From the NCBI RefSeq assembly GCF_009557455.1, contig NZ_CP045651.1:992001-1056000 (forward strand): 64,000 nt of DNA, written 5' to 3'. Made by a program: the position numbers and the translations under genes. This stretch comes from Alistipes sp. dk3624. GTDB lineage: Bacteria > Bacteroidota > Bacteroidia > Bacteroidales > Rikenellaceae. The notes under the pieces are model-generated. The model was not told where the DNA came from and ran no database searches. It saw only the letters and a list, made by a program, of their open reading frames with translations. Shown here one piece after another: positions 26,932 through 35,621 of the stretch (its first letter is position 1; the number at the start of each line of letters is the position of its first letter).

Positions 26932-28143
26932 ATGGCAAAAAAAATATATCTTTGCTACTGTAATAATGATTTTTTATCTAGCTTGAAAGTAGAACAGAAT
27001 ATATCAAGACTTAATTATTTGTTGTCGTTATATGGAATGACAATGGATGACTTGCTTTCTACAATCAACAAGGGAAGAAAGCATCTTATTACTCAAAATG
27101 AGGTCTTTTCAAAAGATATTGATATTAGTATCTTAAAAAAGATAGATAAAATATTTGATAAAGGACTTCATTTTTATCTTGATCCAAAAACCTTAGTACA
27201 GACAGCGGAGGCTAGCATATTTTTTAGAAAAAATAGTTTCGGAACTGAACTAAATATCGGTGCAAGAAAAATCGTAACTCAATTTGAGGATTTCAAGATT
27301 TCTTTTTCTGCGATAGCAAAGCTTGCTGATATAAATCTTAATAGAAATCTCCCAGTATACAATATTGGTCAATCAGCTAAAAATGTTGCCAACCAACTAA
27401 GGAAATTAATATATCCTAATCATCAAACAAAAACAAGAAAAGATTTTTTAACAGCTATTATCGGTAAATTGGCTGAAAGGAATATTTTAGTTTTTGAATT
27501 TGTTGAAACGTGGAATAAAAAAGAGAAAGCGAATATTGATGGCTTTTTTCTGTGCCCTAATGTCATCGTTCTAAAACGGAACCAAAATGCCTTTAATAGA
27601 GAAATATTTACACTTCTTCATGAATTAGGACACTACCTATTAAACGAAGAAGAAATAGAACAAGTTGATGTTTTAAATACTGTTAATTCGAATCTTAGTG
27701 AGGTTGAGAGATGGTGTAATGATTTTGCTTACTATTTCTTAGCAGGAGATTACTCTGCCATTATTGATAATATGGATATGGCTGATGCCTCAAACGATTA
27801 TTATCATGAAACAATAGAAGAAATATCTCAAAAAGTAAATCTTAGTCGAATAGCATTATATACTAGGCTTTTATTGCAGGGAAAAATATCACCTCACAAT
27901 TATAATCTGGTAAAAACAGATTTGGATGAACAATACCATAATTGGCTACAAGAAAAAAAGAAAGAAAGGGATTTAAAGAAAGTGGATGGGCGTAAGCAAG
28001 GTGGCTCTTCTCCGATACCAATAAAATCTCCGCTACTTATTTCTACTATTCAGACAGCCTTTTATGAAGGAGTTATAAATGAATCTGAGGTATGTAAAAC
28101 ACTTAATATACCTCCTACAAAACTGGATAAATTCATTCAATGA
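26932..28143 (+). CDS. ImmA/IrrE-family metallopeptidase-like protein (antitoxin/regulator candidate)
   Basis: 403 residues of the COG2856 type. The zinc-protease motif HELGH begins at His230 (His230, Glu231, His234) with a later acidic helix (EVERWCNDFAYYFLAG) supplying the third ligand. The N-terminal 100 residues are helical with a possible XRE-like DNA-binding part. The next gene overlaps it by 4 nt (ATGA at 28140) and encodes a PIN-like protein. Known: ImmA/IrrE proteins paired with DUF4411 PIN proteins are predicted toxin-antitoxin modules. Base composition is much more AT-rich than the chromosome, indicating transfer. It may stabilise element A; that is inference. Confidence 0.8.
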   Translation: MAKKIYLCYCNNDFLSSLKVEQNISRLNYLLSLYGMTMDDLLSTINKGRKHLITQNEVFSKDIDISILKKIDKIFDKGLHFYLDPKTLVQTAEASIFFRKNSFGTELNIGARKIVTQFEDFKISFSAIAKLADINLNRNLPVYNIGQSAKNVANQLRKLIYPNHQTKTRKDFLTAIIGKLAERNILVFEFVETWNKKEKANIDGFFLCPNVIVLKRNQNAFNREIFTLLHELGHYLLNEEEIEQVDVLNTVNSNLSEVERWCNDFAYYFLAGDYSAIIDNMDMADASNDYYHETIEEISQKVNLSRIALYTRLLLQGKISPHNYNLVKTDLDEQYHNWLQEKKKERDLKKVDGRKQGGSSPIPIKSPLLISTIQTAFYEGVINESEVCKTLNIPPTKLDKFIQ

Positions 28144-28757
28144 AAGTAATAATTGATACCTGTTCGCTTTTGTCGCTGGTACGTTATTACTTACCATTCG
28201 ACAAACAAAATAACCTACTCAATTTTATAAGAAGTAAAATTGAGGCAAGTGAATTGATTATTATTGATGCAGTGTACAAGGAGTGCCAAATTATTGCAAA
28301 AGGGATAATTTTAGATACGTTATTTTACCTCAAAGATAAAAACTTCAAAAAAGACAATGAAGTGCCTGTAAATACAGAAAATATCATAGCTCCATCTCCT
28401 GCAAAATTTTTACGCCAAGTTGACAATCAGTTTGTGATAGGCATAATGAAAAATAGACTCTCAGAAGCAGAATATGAGAATAGAAAAGAAGAATTTATGA
28501 GGTCTGCTGATATGAGAATGATTTTATATTATCTCAATTTGAAGCAACAAGCTGAGTCGCAACCACGGCAATCTTCTTTATTTGAAGAGGATACTAATAG
28601 AAAAGATATAATTATAGTAACAGAGGAAACACAAGCCAATAATGATGGTAAATTATTTCACAAAATTCCTAAGATATGTGAGATACTAAATATTCCAATA
28701 ATGACATTGCCGGAATTATTAACGGAATACGATGTAATAGATGCATTGTTCAAATAA
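28140..28757 (+). CDS. PIN-like nuclease (DUF4411-type toxin candidate)
   Basis: 205 residues starting MKVIIDTCSLLSLVRYY, with the first PIN acidic residue at Asp6, Asp39 (IIDAVYKEC) with Glu44 as the second cluster, and a late VTEETQANND stretch (about 160-170) fitting the third. PIN enzymes are Mg-dependent RNases, often toxins. Translation is coupled to the ImmA/IrrE gene through a 4-nt overlap. AT-rich like its partner. A perfect bidirectional terminator palindrome follows at 28809-28838. Confidence 0.75.
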   Translation: MKVIIDTCSLLSLVRYYLPFDKQNNLLNFIRSKIEASELIIIDAVYKECQIIAKGIILDTLFYLKDKNFKKDNEVPVNTENIIAPSPAKFLRQVDNQFVIGIMKNRLSEAEYENRKEEFMRSADMRMILYYLNLKQQAESQPRQSSLFEEDTNRKDIIIVTEETQANNDGKLFHKIPKICEILNIPIMTLPELLTEYDVIDALFK

Positions 28758-28808
28758 ACTCCGATATAGTTTCATACATTTAAATAACAAACTGAGTCAC
28801 ATGAAGAC

Positions 28809-28838
28809 CCGGGACGCACTTATATAAGTGCGTCCCGG
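28809..28838. terminator. Bidirectional terminator
   Basis: A perfect 30-bp palindrome (15-bp arms, GC-rich base, AT centre) between the converging PIN gene and LRR gene. Confidence 0.75.
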
Positions 28839-28889
28839 TTTACTTCGTGTACTAATGTTATGTAGAGGTTATTCCTCGTCGAAAGGTTA

Positions 28890-31187
28890 TTACAAATCCC
28901 GGTATTCGATCGTGTAACCACATTTGTCGGGATTCAACAGCACGGTTTTCCAGTAGTTCTCGGTCCCGTCTTCCTGAAGATCGTCTTCGTATCCGGTCGC
29001 ACCGGTAGGCACGATCAGTTTCTTTTGTCCGTCAGGCACGTTCAAGCCTGCCAGATAGTTTCTGCCGTGGTCTTCATTGATCATTCCGAAATCCTCGAAT
29101 TTCACCGCAGGGGCTTTCATAGCTTTGCAGGTGATGGTTTCCAGATTGTAGCATCCGAGCAACACCCTATTGTTGAAAGCGGCCGTATTGGACGGGAAGG
29201 TCACGGATGTCAACGCTTCATCCTGATAAAAGAATCCGAGTCCGAATGTCAACGGAGCTTCCCCGTCTTCGATAACGGCGGTTTTCAGGTTCGGCATATC
29301 GGCGAACGCCACCTGTTCAACCGTGGATACCGTACCCGGAATGGTGATCGACTCCAGAGCCGTCCAACGGAAAGTTTCAGATCCTATGGATGTAATATCG
29401 TTGGAGAAAGTTGCCGATGTCAGTTGTTCGCATTGTTTGAACATCCTCGGCGACAGTACGGTAACCGCGTTGGGAAGTACGATCGAAGAAATAGATGTTC
29501 CCGCAAAAGCGCCATATTCAATACTGGTCACCGATTCGGGCAGATTGATCTCTGTTATGCCCGAACAACCGCTGAACGCATTGTACCCGATGGTTTCCAG
29601 TTGCGGCGGGAAAGTTACGGCCCGAATGCTTTTGCAGTTGGCGAATATTTGATCGGGAATCGCCGTCATATCGTCGGGGAAAGTTACGTTCTGTATCTCT
29701 AAATGTTCGCACCCCTCGAACAGCAGACGCTCGTAAGTGGTAATGTTCGACAAATTGACGGTTCGCAGATTCGTACAGCCTCTGAAAGCCATTGTCCTTA
29801 ACGTCGTCACGCTTTCGGGCAGTGTGACTTCGGTCAGCGAGGTGCAGTTCTGGAAACCGCCGGCCCCGATATATGTCATTGCATCGGTCAAACCGACACT
29901 TACCAAATTACTGCACCCTTTGAAAAAATAGGCCGGCATATAGGTAATGTTCTCCGGGAATATGAACGAACGCAAAGCTGTGCTGTTTTCGAAGGAGTTG
30001 TTGAACATGGTATTCCTTTCGAATATGGCTTTGCTCAGGTCGATCACTTCGAGATTCCGATCCTTTATCGCGGTAAGATGATTCTGAGTCAATTTCTGTC
30101 CCCCGACGGAGAGTGCCGCGAATGAAGAATAGGTTCCTTCCGGCATATCCGCTGTTTCCCATTTCGTCCAAGCTTCACCATCAAGCGAATAGTAAAGTCC
30201 CGTTTCGGTAGGCGTATCTTTCGGCTCGGTCGTTTCGATGTCGTCTCCGGCGAAAGCGGCTTCGGTCTCGACATGGAGCGTTCCGGTTTGAGTAAGCAGG
30301 GCGCCGGTCACGTTGGTGCGGTAGTTCTGTTGCAACGGAATGTTGGTCATGTTATATGTCACGACTTCGCTATTGTCGGCACGGTAGAAATGCACGTCCA
30401 TATCCACTACGTTTTTCCCTTCGGACGAAGTGAAATAATAGCCGGTGAACACCTTGTTCTTGTCGGGCGCAGCACCTTCCTTTTCGGTCTTGACAGCCAC
30501 ATACGAGCGGAGATCGGAAGTCGCCGAACCGAACGAAGTCCCGGTCAGTACATTGAAATCCGCCGCCGTCGTTATGGTAAGGCCGGTGTAGGCGGGTCTG
30601 AAGCTCTCCTCCACCTGCTCATAGTCCGTAGTAAAGATATTGAGCTGCGCTACGGCACGGGTCAGGGTAATGGTTTCGTTTATGGGTGCATCTGCGGTCA
30701 CTTGCTTGTGTGCCGAAAAAGCATCGCGGGTAGCTGCCAGCTCGTAGTCGTGCTGCTCGTCGGTAATATAGGTCTTTTCGGACCGGCTGACCTCCTTCAA
30801 ACCGTTGACGGTCGTATAGTGCATATCCTCGTTGCCGCCGTCCTCGGCATAGTCGGCCCACAAGAGAAAATCGAAAGTACGGCCGGAAAGGAGCGTGACG
30901 TCGAAAGAGGTCGTCTTGTCTGCGTCCGCCTCCTTTACGATCCGTTTGTAGAGTTCGGGCTTATCGCCGCTTGTCCAGATTTCGAGGATATACCGCAGGT
31001 GGTATCCCTCTATGTCCGCTACCTGTTCGGTTACGGCCCTCGATTGCGGGGCCGACGGCAGCCGCGTAGCGAGTGAAACGGCTACCTCCTTCGTCCGGAC
31101 TTGTCCCGGATCAAGCTCTTTGCTGCACGATGTAAAGGCCAACGCGGCCGATAACATCACCAATGAAAACAATGTGAACTTTTTCAT
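28890..31187 (-). CDS. LRR (BspA-type) surface lipoprotein with fimbrillin-like N-terminus
   Basis: 765 residues from the ATG at 31187 (MKKFTLFSLVML), preferred over an ATG 78 nt upstream because it gives a clean lipoprotein signal (ALAFTSCSKE, Cys about 20). Residues about 30-330 resemble the beta-sandwich N-terminal half of FimB/Mfa-type fimbrial proteins. Residues about 370-690 carry roughly ten LRR_5 repeats of the form LTEVTLPESVTTLRTMAFRGC. BspA-type LRRs bind host matrix proteins or other bacteria. It is the last gene of a three- or four-gene unit with an Mfa2-like lipoprotein and a DUF3575/OmpA-like protein, so it may be an adhesive tip of a short fimbria. Confidence 0.8.
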   Translation of the reverse strand: MKKFTLFSLVMLSAALAFTSCSKELDPGQVRTKEVAVSLATRLPSAPQSRAVTEQVADIEGYHLRYILEIWTSGDKPELYKRIVKEADADKTTSFDVTLLSGRTFDFLLWADYAEDGGNEDMHYTTVNGLKEVSRSEKTYITDEQHDYELAATRDAFSAHKQVTADAPINETITLTRAVAQLNIFTTDYEQVEESFRPAYTGLTITTAADFNVLTGTSFGSATSDLRSYVAVKTEKEGAAPDKNKVFTGYYFTSSEGKNVVDMDVHFYRADNSEVVTYNMTNIPLQQNYRTNVTGALLTQTGTLHVETEAAFAGDDIETTEPKDTPTETGLYYSLDGEAWTKWETADMPEGTYSSFAALSVGGQKLTQNHLTAIKDRNLEVIDLSKAIFERNTMFNNSFENSTALRSFIFPENITYMPAYFFKGCSNLVSVGLTDAMTYIGAGGFQNCTSLTEVTLPESVTTLRTMAFRGCTNLRTVNLSNITTYERLLFEGCEHLEIQNVTFPDDMTAIPDQIFANCKSIRAVTFPPQLETIGYNAFSGCSGITEINLPESVTSIEYGAFAGTSISSIVLPNAVTVLSPRMFKQCEQLTSATFSNDITSIGSETFRWTALESITIPGTVSTVEQVAFADMPNLKTAVIEDGEAPLTFGLGFFYQDEALTSVTFPSNTAAFNNRVLLGCYNLETITCKAMKAPAVKFEDFGMINEDHGRNYLAGLNVPDGQKKLIVPTGATGYEDDLQEDGTENYWKTVLLNPDKCGYTIEYRDL

Positions 31188-31215
31188 AGAATTAGAATTA
31201 TTAAAAAGGTGAAAC

Positions 31216-32247
31216 TTAAAGGTAGATATCGTATTCTCCGTCATAATCCGGATCGATGCCCACACCGGAATTGTAGCTTCGGGTCAGAAAGTCCCCGTAT
31301 ATCCGGGTGACGACATTCCGCTTATAGGGAATGCGGATGCCGGTGCTTTCGCTGACGAGTTCGCCGCCGTCGTCATATATGCGTATGTCGGCCGTTACGG
31401 CGGATTCCGTACCGTTGACGAACACATAATCGAAAGCGAGCGTAGCCGAGGTTTCGGTCACTTCGGCCAGCGATGCGTTGAAAGCGACTCCCTGCACGGC
31501 ATCGCTGGGATTGTCCGTAGCCGCGTTATACGTGGACGGCAGGTATCCCCGGTAGGCGACCTCGACCCGGTAAGAGGAGAGGTCGCCGCCCGTTCTCGCT
31601 TCGGCGGCACGCTGCCGCCGGAACTCCGCCACGTCGCGCGTGATGATCTCGTAGCGGGCGAGGGGCCTGTCGAGGGTGATTCGTTCCTCGACGACTGCGT
31701 TCCGCTGTCCTCTGTATCGGGAAAGGTCTATGCGTTTGTTGGCGGCGAAGGCGTCTTTCGTTTCCGCATTACCGCGATAAGTTCCGCAGAAACATACGCT
31801 GTGAAGTCTGTCGGCCGTGTAATGCAATTCATCCCCCGTTTCGGCATCCTGATAATCGGCCCATGCGAGGAGCAGGTAGGCCCGGGGAGCAAATTCGAGC
31901 GTCAGTTCTACGGGATCGTCGCAAAAGGCCCTTTCGTCCAACGGGATCACCTGCCGCAAGCAAGGTTCGGCCCCGTATATATCGGAAGGGTACAGTTCCC
32001 CGCCGGGATGGTTGTCGGTATAAGCCTCGACGATCAACCGGGCAGGCCCTGCGGCGTTTTCCGTTCCGGCAGCGCCTGCACGGGTAATTTCATGGACATC
32101 CTCAAAAGGGGTAAGGAAGTTTATGTCGGCCATGATCCGGACCTCCATCGTCGAAGGTGTTCCGAAATCATCCGGAAATTCGTGCACGTCGCAGGCGGTC
32201 AGCCATGCCAGCGGAAGGCATATCGCCAGGTACAGTAGTCTTTTCAT
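31216..32247 (-). CDS. FimB/Mfa2-like fimbrial lipoprotein
   Basis: 343 residues. Lipoprotein signal MKRLLYLAICLPLAWLTACD with Cys19. The mature part has two beta-rich halves, with YLLLAWADY near residue 130 matching the FDFLLWADY stretch of the downstream LRR protein, so both share a fimbrial-subunit-like fold. Known: Mfa2/FimB proteins anchor fimbriae to the outer membrane and set their length. Its ATG overlaps the stop of the DUF3575 gene by 4 nt and the LRR gene begins 28 nt after its stop, so expression is coupled. The subfamily could also be DUF5119 or DUF6562. Confidence 0.65.
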   Translation of the reverse strand: MKRLLYLAICLPLAWLTACDVHEFPDDFGTPSTMEVRIMADINFLTPFEDVHEITRAGAAGTENAAGPARLIVEAYTDNHPGGELYPSDIYGAEPCLRQVIPLDERAFCDDPVELTLEFAPRAYLLLAWADYQDAETGDELHYTADRLHSVCFCGTYRGNAETKDAFAANKRIDLSRYRGQRNAVVEERITLDRPLARYEIITRDVAEFRRQRAAEARTGGDLSSYRVEVAYRGYLPSTYNAATDNPSDAVQGVAFNASLAEVTETSATLAFDYVFVNGTESAVTADIRIYDDGGELVSESTGIRIPYKRNVVTRIYGDFLTRSYNSGVGIDPDYDGEYDIYL

Positions 32248-33554
32248 CGCCTGCCTCCTTTCTTTTTCAGGTCGAACGTATAGGAGAACGACACGGCGGC
32301 GTTATCTACCCCGAAGAAGGTCTTGCGGACGGTCGAGGAATACGCTCCGCCGGGTTCGTTGTGGAACTTGTCGTAATGCAGGCGGTACGCGCCCGCGCCG
32401 AGCGAGAACTCGACGTTCCAGCGGTCGCTGCGGCCGAGGGGCATCCGGTAGCCGACGCTTACGCCTCCGCCCAAAGCCGGGGTCATCCCGTCGTGGTCCT
32501 GTATGCGCCACTTGCCGCCGAGGGCGAGATTGTACGAGGCGACGCCGAAGTGGACGCCCGCGAAGAGGCGGCGATCCCGCGTGGGCCAATAACGCAGTTC
32601 GGGCTGGGCGGCCAGTATGCGGAACTTGGTCGTCCCGCTGAAGTAGTTCCATGCGGAGTAGTAAACCGGGATGTTGAGCGACAACCTTTGCGAGAGGTCT
32701 ATCTCCACCGCGACATTACTTATGGCCATAGCCCAGCCGACGGCGTTGGTCTTGACTACGAGCCGGGGAGTCCACCCCTTCGCTTCGGGACTGGCCTTGC
32801 CTATAAGTGCCGGGATTGCTTCCCCGGCTTCGTCCGTACGTTCAGGTGCGGCGGCCGTATCGGGAACGGTTGCCGGTTGCGGCTCGTCGTTCTCCGCAGG
32901 TTTCAGTCCAGGTTCCGGAGCAGGGGGCGGAGCGACCGCAGGCGGTTGCGTGCTTTCCGGTGTTTCTTCCGACCGGAAGTATAATGTCACGACGACGCTG
33001 CTTCGCAGGTCGGGGAAGAACTCCCGCAGCATATAGCGATAAGGTTCGCCGCCGCGCAGGTCCATCAGCCGTTGTTTACGGCCGCCCACGACCTGGTTCT
33101 TTTCATCGAAGATCCAGACGGGCGTGTTGTCCAGCACGTCGAGCACTTCGTCGCGGTACAGCATGCCGGATGCGGCCACCTGTGCCCGCAGTTCGTCCCA
33201 CGCTATCCCGGCGGCCTGCCTGTCGATCAGGGAGGCGGGAACGGAGCCGTGGCGGACTATCCATGAAGAGAGCGAATCGGCACGCCGTTCGGAGAGCAGT
33301 TCGTTGGCACGGTTAGCCCCGTCCGGGGAGGCGTAGGAACGTATGGAGATACGTTCGAGGCGGCCCGCAGAGCGTGCCTCGCCGATATACCGTACCAGTC
33401 GGTCCAGCGCGGCGCGGTTATCGCGGAATCCCGGTTCAACGTAGCGGTAGCCTGCTCGGTAGTAGATACGCACCGAATCGGCTCCCTGTCCGGCATGGGC
33501 CGACAGAAAGCACGACAGGCAAATGACCGATAAAAAGATTCTTTTCACCGACAT
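32244..33554 (-). CDS. DUF3575 / OmpA-like outer-membrane protein
   Basis: 436 residues from the ATG at 33554 (440 from 33566). A signal peptide (KRIFLSVICLSCFLSAHAG) is followed by an OmpA-like domain (about 25-130, with SIRSYASPDG and ANELLSERRADSL, the peptidoglycan-binding pattern). Then a linker rich in Pro, Ala and Glu (about 205-260), and a C-terminal DUF3575 barrel (about 265-436, VKTNAVGWAMAISNVAVE). Proteins of this plan are found in Bacteroidota fimbrial gene clusters. First large gene of the surface locus; downstream genes overlap or follow closely. Confidence 0.8.
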   Translation of the reverse strand: MSVKRIFLSVICLSCFLSAHAGQGADSVRIYYRAGYRYVEPGFRDNRAALDRLVRYIGEARSAGRLERISIRSYASPDGANRANELLSERRADSLSSWIVRHGSVPASLIDRQAAGIAWDELRAQVAASGMLYRDEVLDVLDNTPVWIFDEKNQVVGGRKQRLMDLRGGEPYRYMLREFFPDLRSSVVVTLYFRSEETPESTQPPAVAPPPAPEPGLKPAENDEPQPATVPDTAAAPERTDEAGEAIPALIGKASPEAKGWTPRLVVKTNAVGWAMAISNVAVEIDLSQRLSLNIPVYYSAWNYFSGTTKFRILAAQPELRYWPTRDRRLFAGVHFGVASYNLALGGKWRIQDHDGMTPALGGGVSVGYRMPLGRSDRWNVEFSLGAGAYRLHYDKFHNEPGGAYSSTVRKTFFGVDNAAVSFSYTFDLKKKGGRR

Positions 33555-33691
33555 AGCCGCGAACATCCGTTAACCCGTTCGTAACCGGGAAAATCTTTCA
33601 TGTCGTTGCGGAGGCCGGTAATGTTGTATTGATCGAATCCGGTCGGCACGGCTCCGACCGATAGAGCAGAGATAGGCAGATTGTGTTTCAT
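33545..33691 (-). CDS. Possible small protein ahead of the fimbrial locus
   Basis: A 48-codon ORF starting ATG at 33691 and reading MKHNLPISALSVGAVPTGFD, then QYNITGLRNDMKDFPGYERV. It overlaps the start of the DUF3575 gene by a few bases, so it could couple translation. The composition is protein-like. There is no signal peptide and I do not recognise it. It lies between the structured RNA-like element (33741-33910) and the surface genes. Confidence 0.4.
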   Translation of the reverse strand: MKHNLPISALSVGAVPTGFDQYNITGLRNDMKDFPGYERVNGCSRLCR

Positions 33692-33740
33692 GTGTGTAAA
33701 TCGGTCCCGCCCGTCCCCCGGCGGAAGTTTAGTTACACAT

Positions 33741-33910
33741 ATAAAAAAGACGTGGGACAGTACCTTTTATTTGCTTTTGAGGTCTTGGCCAACCGTGCAG
33801 ACAAATAAACGAGTAAAGCCCACGTTTCCGTGAGCGTTTACGCTTTACTCTTGTCTGCGATTAAAACGGCCAAGTTTCAAAAGCAAGAATAAAAGCTAAC
33901 GCTTTTTATA
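33741..33910 (-). ncRNA. Conserved structured element, copy in element A
   Basis: About 170 nt, homologous to 45666-45834 on the other strand. Read on the minus strand: a small hairpin AAAAGC-GTTA-GCTTTT, then nested helices GCTTTTGA (33884-33877) with TCAAAAGC (33780-33773), CTTGGCC (33874-33868) with GGCCAAG (33890-33784 side: 33790-33784), GCAGACAA (33858-33851) with TTGTCTGC (33804-33797), and GAGTAAAGC (33850-33842) with GCTTTACTC (33819-33811), capped by CACG-GAAA-CGTG. Compensatory changes relative to the second copy support a folded RNA or single-stranded DNA. No ORF. Not recognised. Confidence 0.7.
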
Positions 33911-34045
33911 TTTTATCTCTTAATATTTCTCCGTTTATGCCATAGGCATCACCTTTAATTAATTGGTTTTCGCGGTAAATATACGAAAATTTGGCTAATA
34001 TATTAATAAAATGCCGGGGAAAGGAGGAAAAGACTGGGGCGGGAT
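33911..34045. other. Short AT-rich spacer
   Basis: Between the structured element and the relaxase stop; no gene or clear signal seen. Confidence 0.5.
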
Positions 34046-35341
34046 CTATCTCATCCGCATTCCCCGGCCCTGTTCGCGGTCTTTAATCTCTCTTCCTAAT
34101 CGTTCCAAGAATTCTTTCGCCTTTTGCCGGAACCATTGCAGGATCGGTATTAGGTCGATGAACAGTTGAAACCCTCCGGGGCCTTTTTCATCCCGCAGGA
34201 GCCGGGCTTCCGAGTGTTCGGTTTCAAAGTGCTGGGAGTGCTCGCGCGAATAGAGTTTGCCGGAGAAACGAACAGGCCGCATATTCACGAGGTCGCGGGC
34301 CATCTTGTCCGTGAATCCGAGCGAACGGCAATACTCTCCCCACTTGACAAGCTGGGGTATATCGGGAAACCAACCGTAAATGCGGTCTATCTCGCCTTGT
34401 AGTCTTTTGGCGGTCTGTTCATGTTCCCGCCTCTCCCGGTCTATCGTCTTGTTCTGCCTTTTTATCTCGGAGTGCAGGCGTTCGTTCTTTTGGGCAAGGT
34501 CATCTATCTGCTGTTGCTGCCGCTTGACTTTGGATGTGCCGATCATCGAGCCGATACCGTCGAGAATAATCGTGCCGACCTCAGCGGCGGAGTTCTTCAG
34601 TTTCTCGGTTCTCAGTTCTCCTTTTACCGCTTTGAGTTCCGCTTCGGCTTGTTCTTTGGCTATCCGGGTTTTCTCGGCCTCCTGCTTCTGCTTGGCGATG
34701 ATGTAGTCCGTCCGTTCCAGATGCTCACGTCCGGTCTGCTCTTTGGACGTGCCGCGTTCCATGTCGAGCATTTCGGCCAGTATGGTTTGCATTTCGCTCA
34801 TGTCCTTTTTGCCCAGCTTGCAGGACTTTCCCGTGTCGTGGTCCATCCAGTCCCATACGATATGGGCGTGGTAGTTCGGCTTCCATGTGGTTTTGTCGTT
34901 CGGGATTTGATAGTGCCCCTCGTCCCGATGGATGAAGATTTGCAGCGGCTTAATGCCCCATCGTTCCTTGCATACCTCGCAGAAATGCCGCAACTGTTCC
35001 ATCGTGGTATCTTCCTTGATGACTACCACGCCCTCTTTGATCGGGGTGCTGCCACGGACTACGGTTACCTTGCCCGTCTTCTTGTTCACCCGTTCCCGGT
35101 CTTTGGTCTGCATCGCCCGGCCTGTCTTTTCCTTGACCATTGCGGCTATCTGTCTGTTACGTTCTTCAAGCGAGGTATCGCCCAGTTCAGGCGATACCCA
35201 TTCCTCGTTTTTCGCCATGAGGTCGGTACGGATGTATATCTTTTCTTTGCGGATCTTGGCGAGATATTCCGCTAACCGTCTGTTATGCGCCCCGCTGCTC
35301 GTAACGAGGCAGGGCTTTATGTTGATGGATGTTTTTGCCAT
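34046..35341 (-). CDS. MobV/Pre-type relaxase (mobilization protein)
   Basis: 431 residues from the ATG at 35341 (MAKTSINIKP), chosen because the longer frame upstream is low-complexity sequence overlapping the putative oriT. It nicks the transfer origin and pilots the strand during mobilization. Motifs: His138-Arg-Asp140-Glu141 (IFIHRDEGH), and His158-x-His160 (YHAHIVWDW), the metal-binding HUH-like set of Bacteroidota Mob proteins. A long coiled coil (about 225-340) precedes the C-terminal part. No type IV secretion or coupling-protein gene is nearby, so element A would be mobilized in trans by a conjugative helper. Confidence 0.85.
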   Translation of the reverse strand: MAKTSINIKPCLVTSSGAHNRRLAEYLAKIRKEKIYIRTDLMAKNEEWVSPELGDTSLEERNRQIAAMVKEKTGRAMQTKDRERVNKKTGKVTVVRGSTPIKEGVVVIKEDTTMEQLRHFCEVCKERWGIKPLQIFIHRDEGHYQIPNDKTTWKPNYHAHIVWDWMDHDTGKSCKLGKKDMSEMQTILAEMLDMERGTSKEQTGREHLERTDYIIAKQKQEAEKTRIAKEQAEAELKAVKGELRTEKLKNSAAEVGTIILDGIGSMIGTSKVKRQQQQIDDLAQKNERLHSEIKRQNKTIDRERREHEQTAKRLQGEIDRIYGWFPDIPQLVKWGEYCRSLGFTDKMARDLVNMRPVRFSGKLYSREHSQHFETEHSEARLLRDEKGPGGFQLFIDLIPILQWFRQKAKEFLERLGREIKDREQGRGMRMR

Positions 35342-35359
35342 AATTGTCGGTGTTATAAA

Positions 35360-35510
35360 TGAATGGGGGTCTTGGGGGCAATGTTCCCAAGCGGAGTTTC
35401 CAAAGAGAGGGTCACTCTTTGGTCGGGGGTGTCGGGGGCTGAAGGCCAGCCAACCGGGTCGAGGGCAGGGCCCTCGCGGGTTTTCAGGGCAGCGCCCTGA
35501 ATCCCTCGGA
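35360..35510. other. Candidate oriT region
   Basis: Directly upstream of the relaxase start lie four perfect inverted repeats in about 130 bp: CTTGGG/CCCAAG (35371-35376, 35386-35391), CCAAAGAG/CTCTTTGG (35400-35407, 35415-35422), CGAGGGC/GCCCTCG (35460-35466, 35470-35476) and TCAGGGC/GCCCTGA (35484-35490, 35494-35500). In related mobilizable elements oriT sits at this place. The nick site cannot be named. Confidence 0.5.
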
Positions 35511-35621
35511 AGAGCCCACAACTACCGAAGCGCAGCCGGTAGTTATAGTGAGCTATATCAAGGCAAGCCTTGAAGTTTCCCTGCCACTCCCTTTGTTCGT
35601 CCGGCGTTCCCCGGTATTGGG

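Noticed and set aside
33741-33910. Interpretation of the structured element as an integron attC site or a transcription terminator
   Set aside because: No integron integrase is present, the attC core sequences are not seen, and it is far longer and more elaborate than a terminator. A role as a recombination site is kept only as a possibility.
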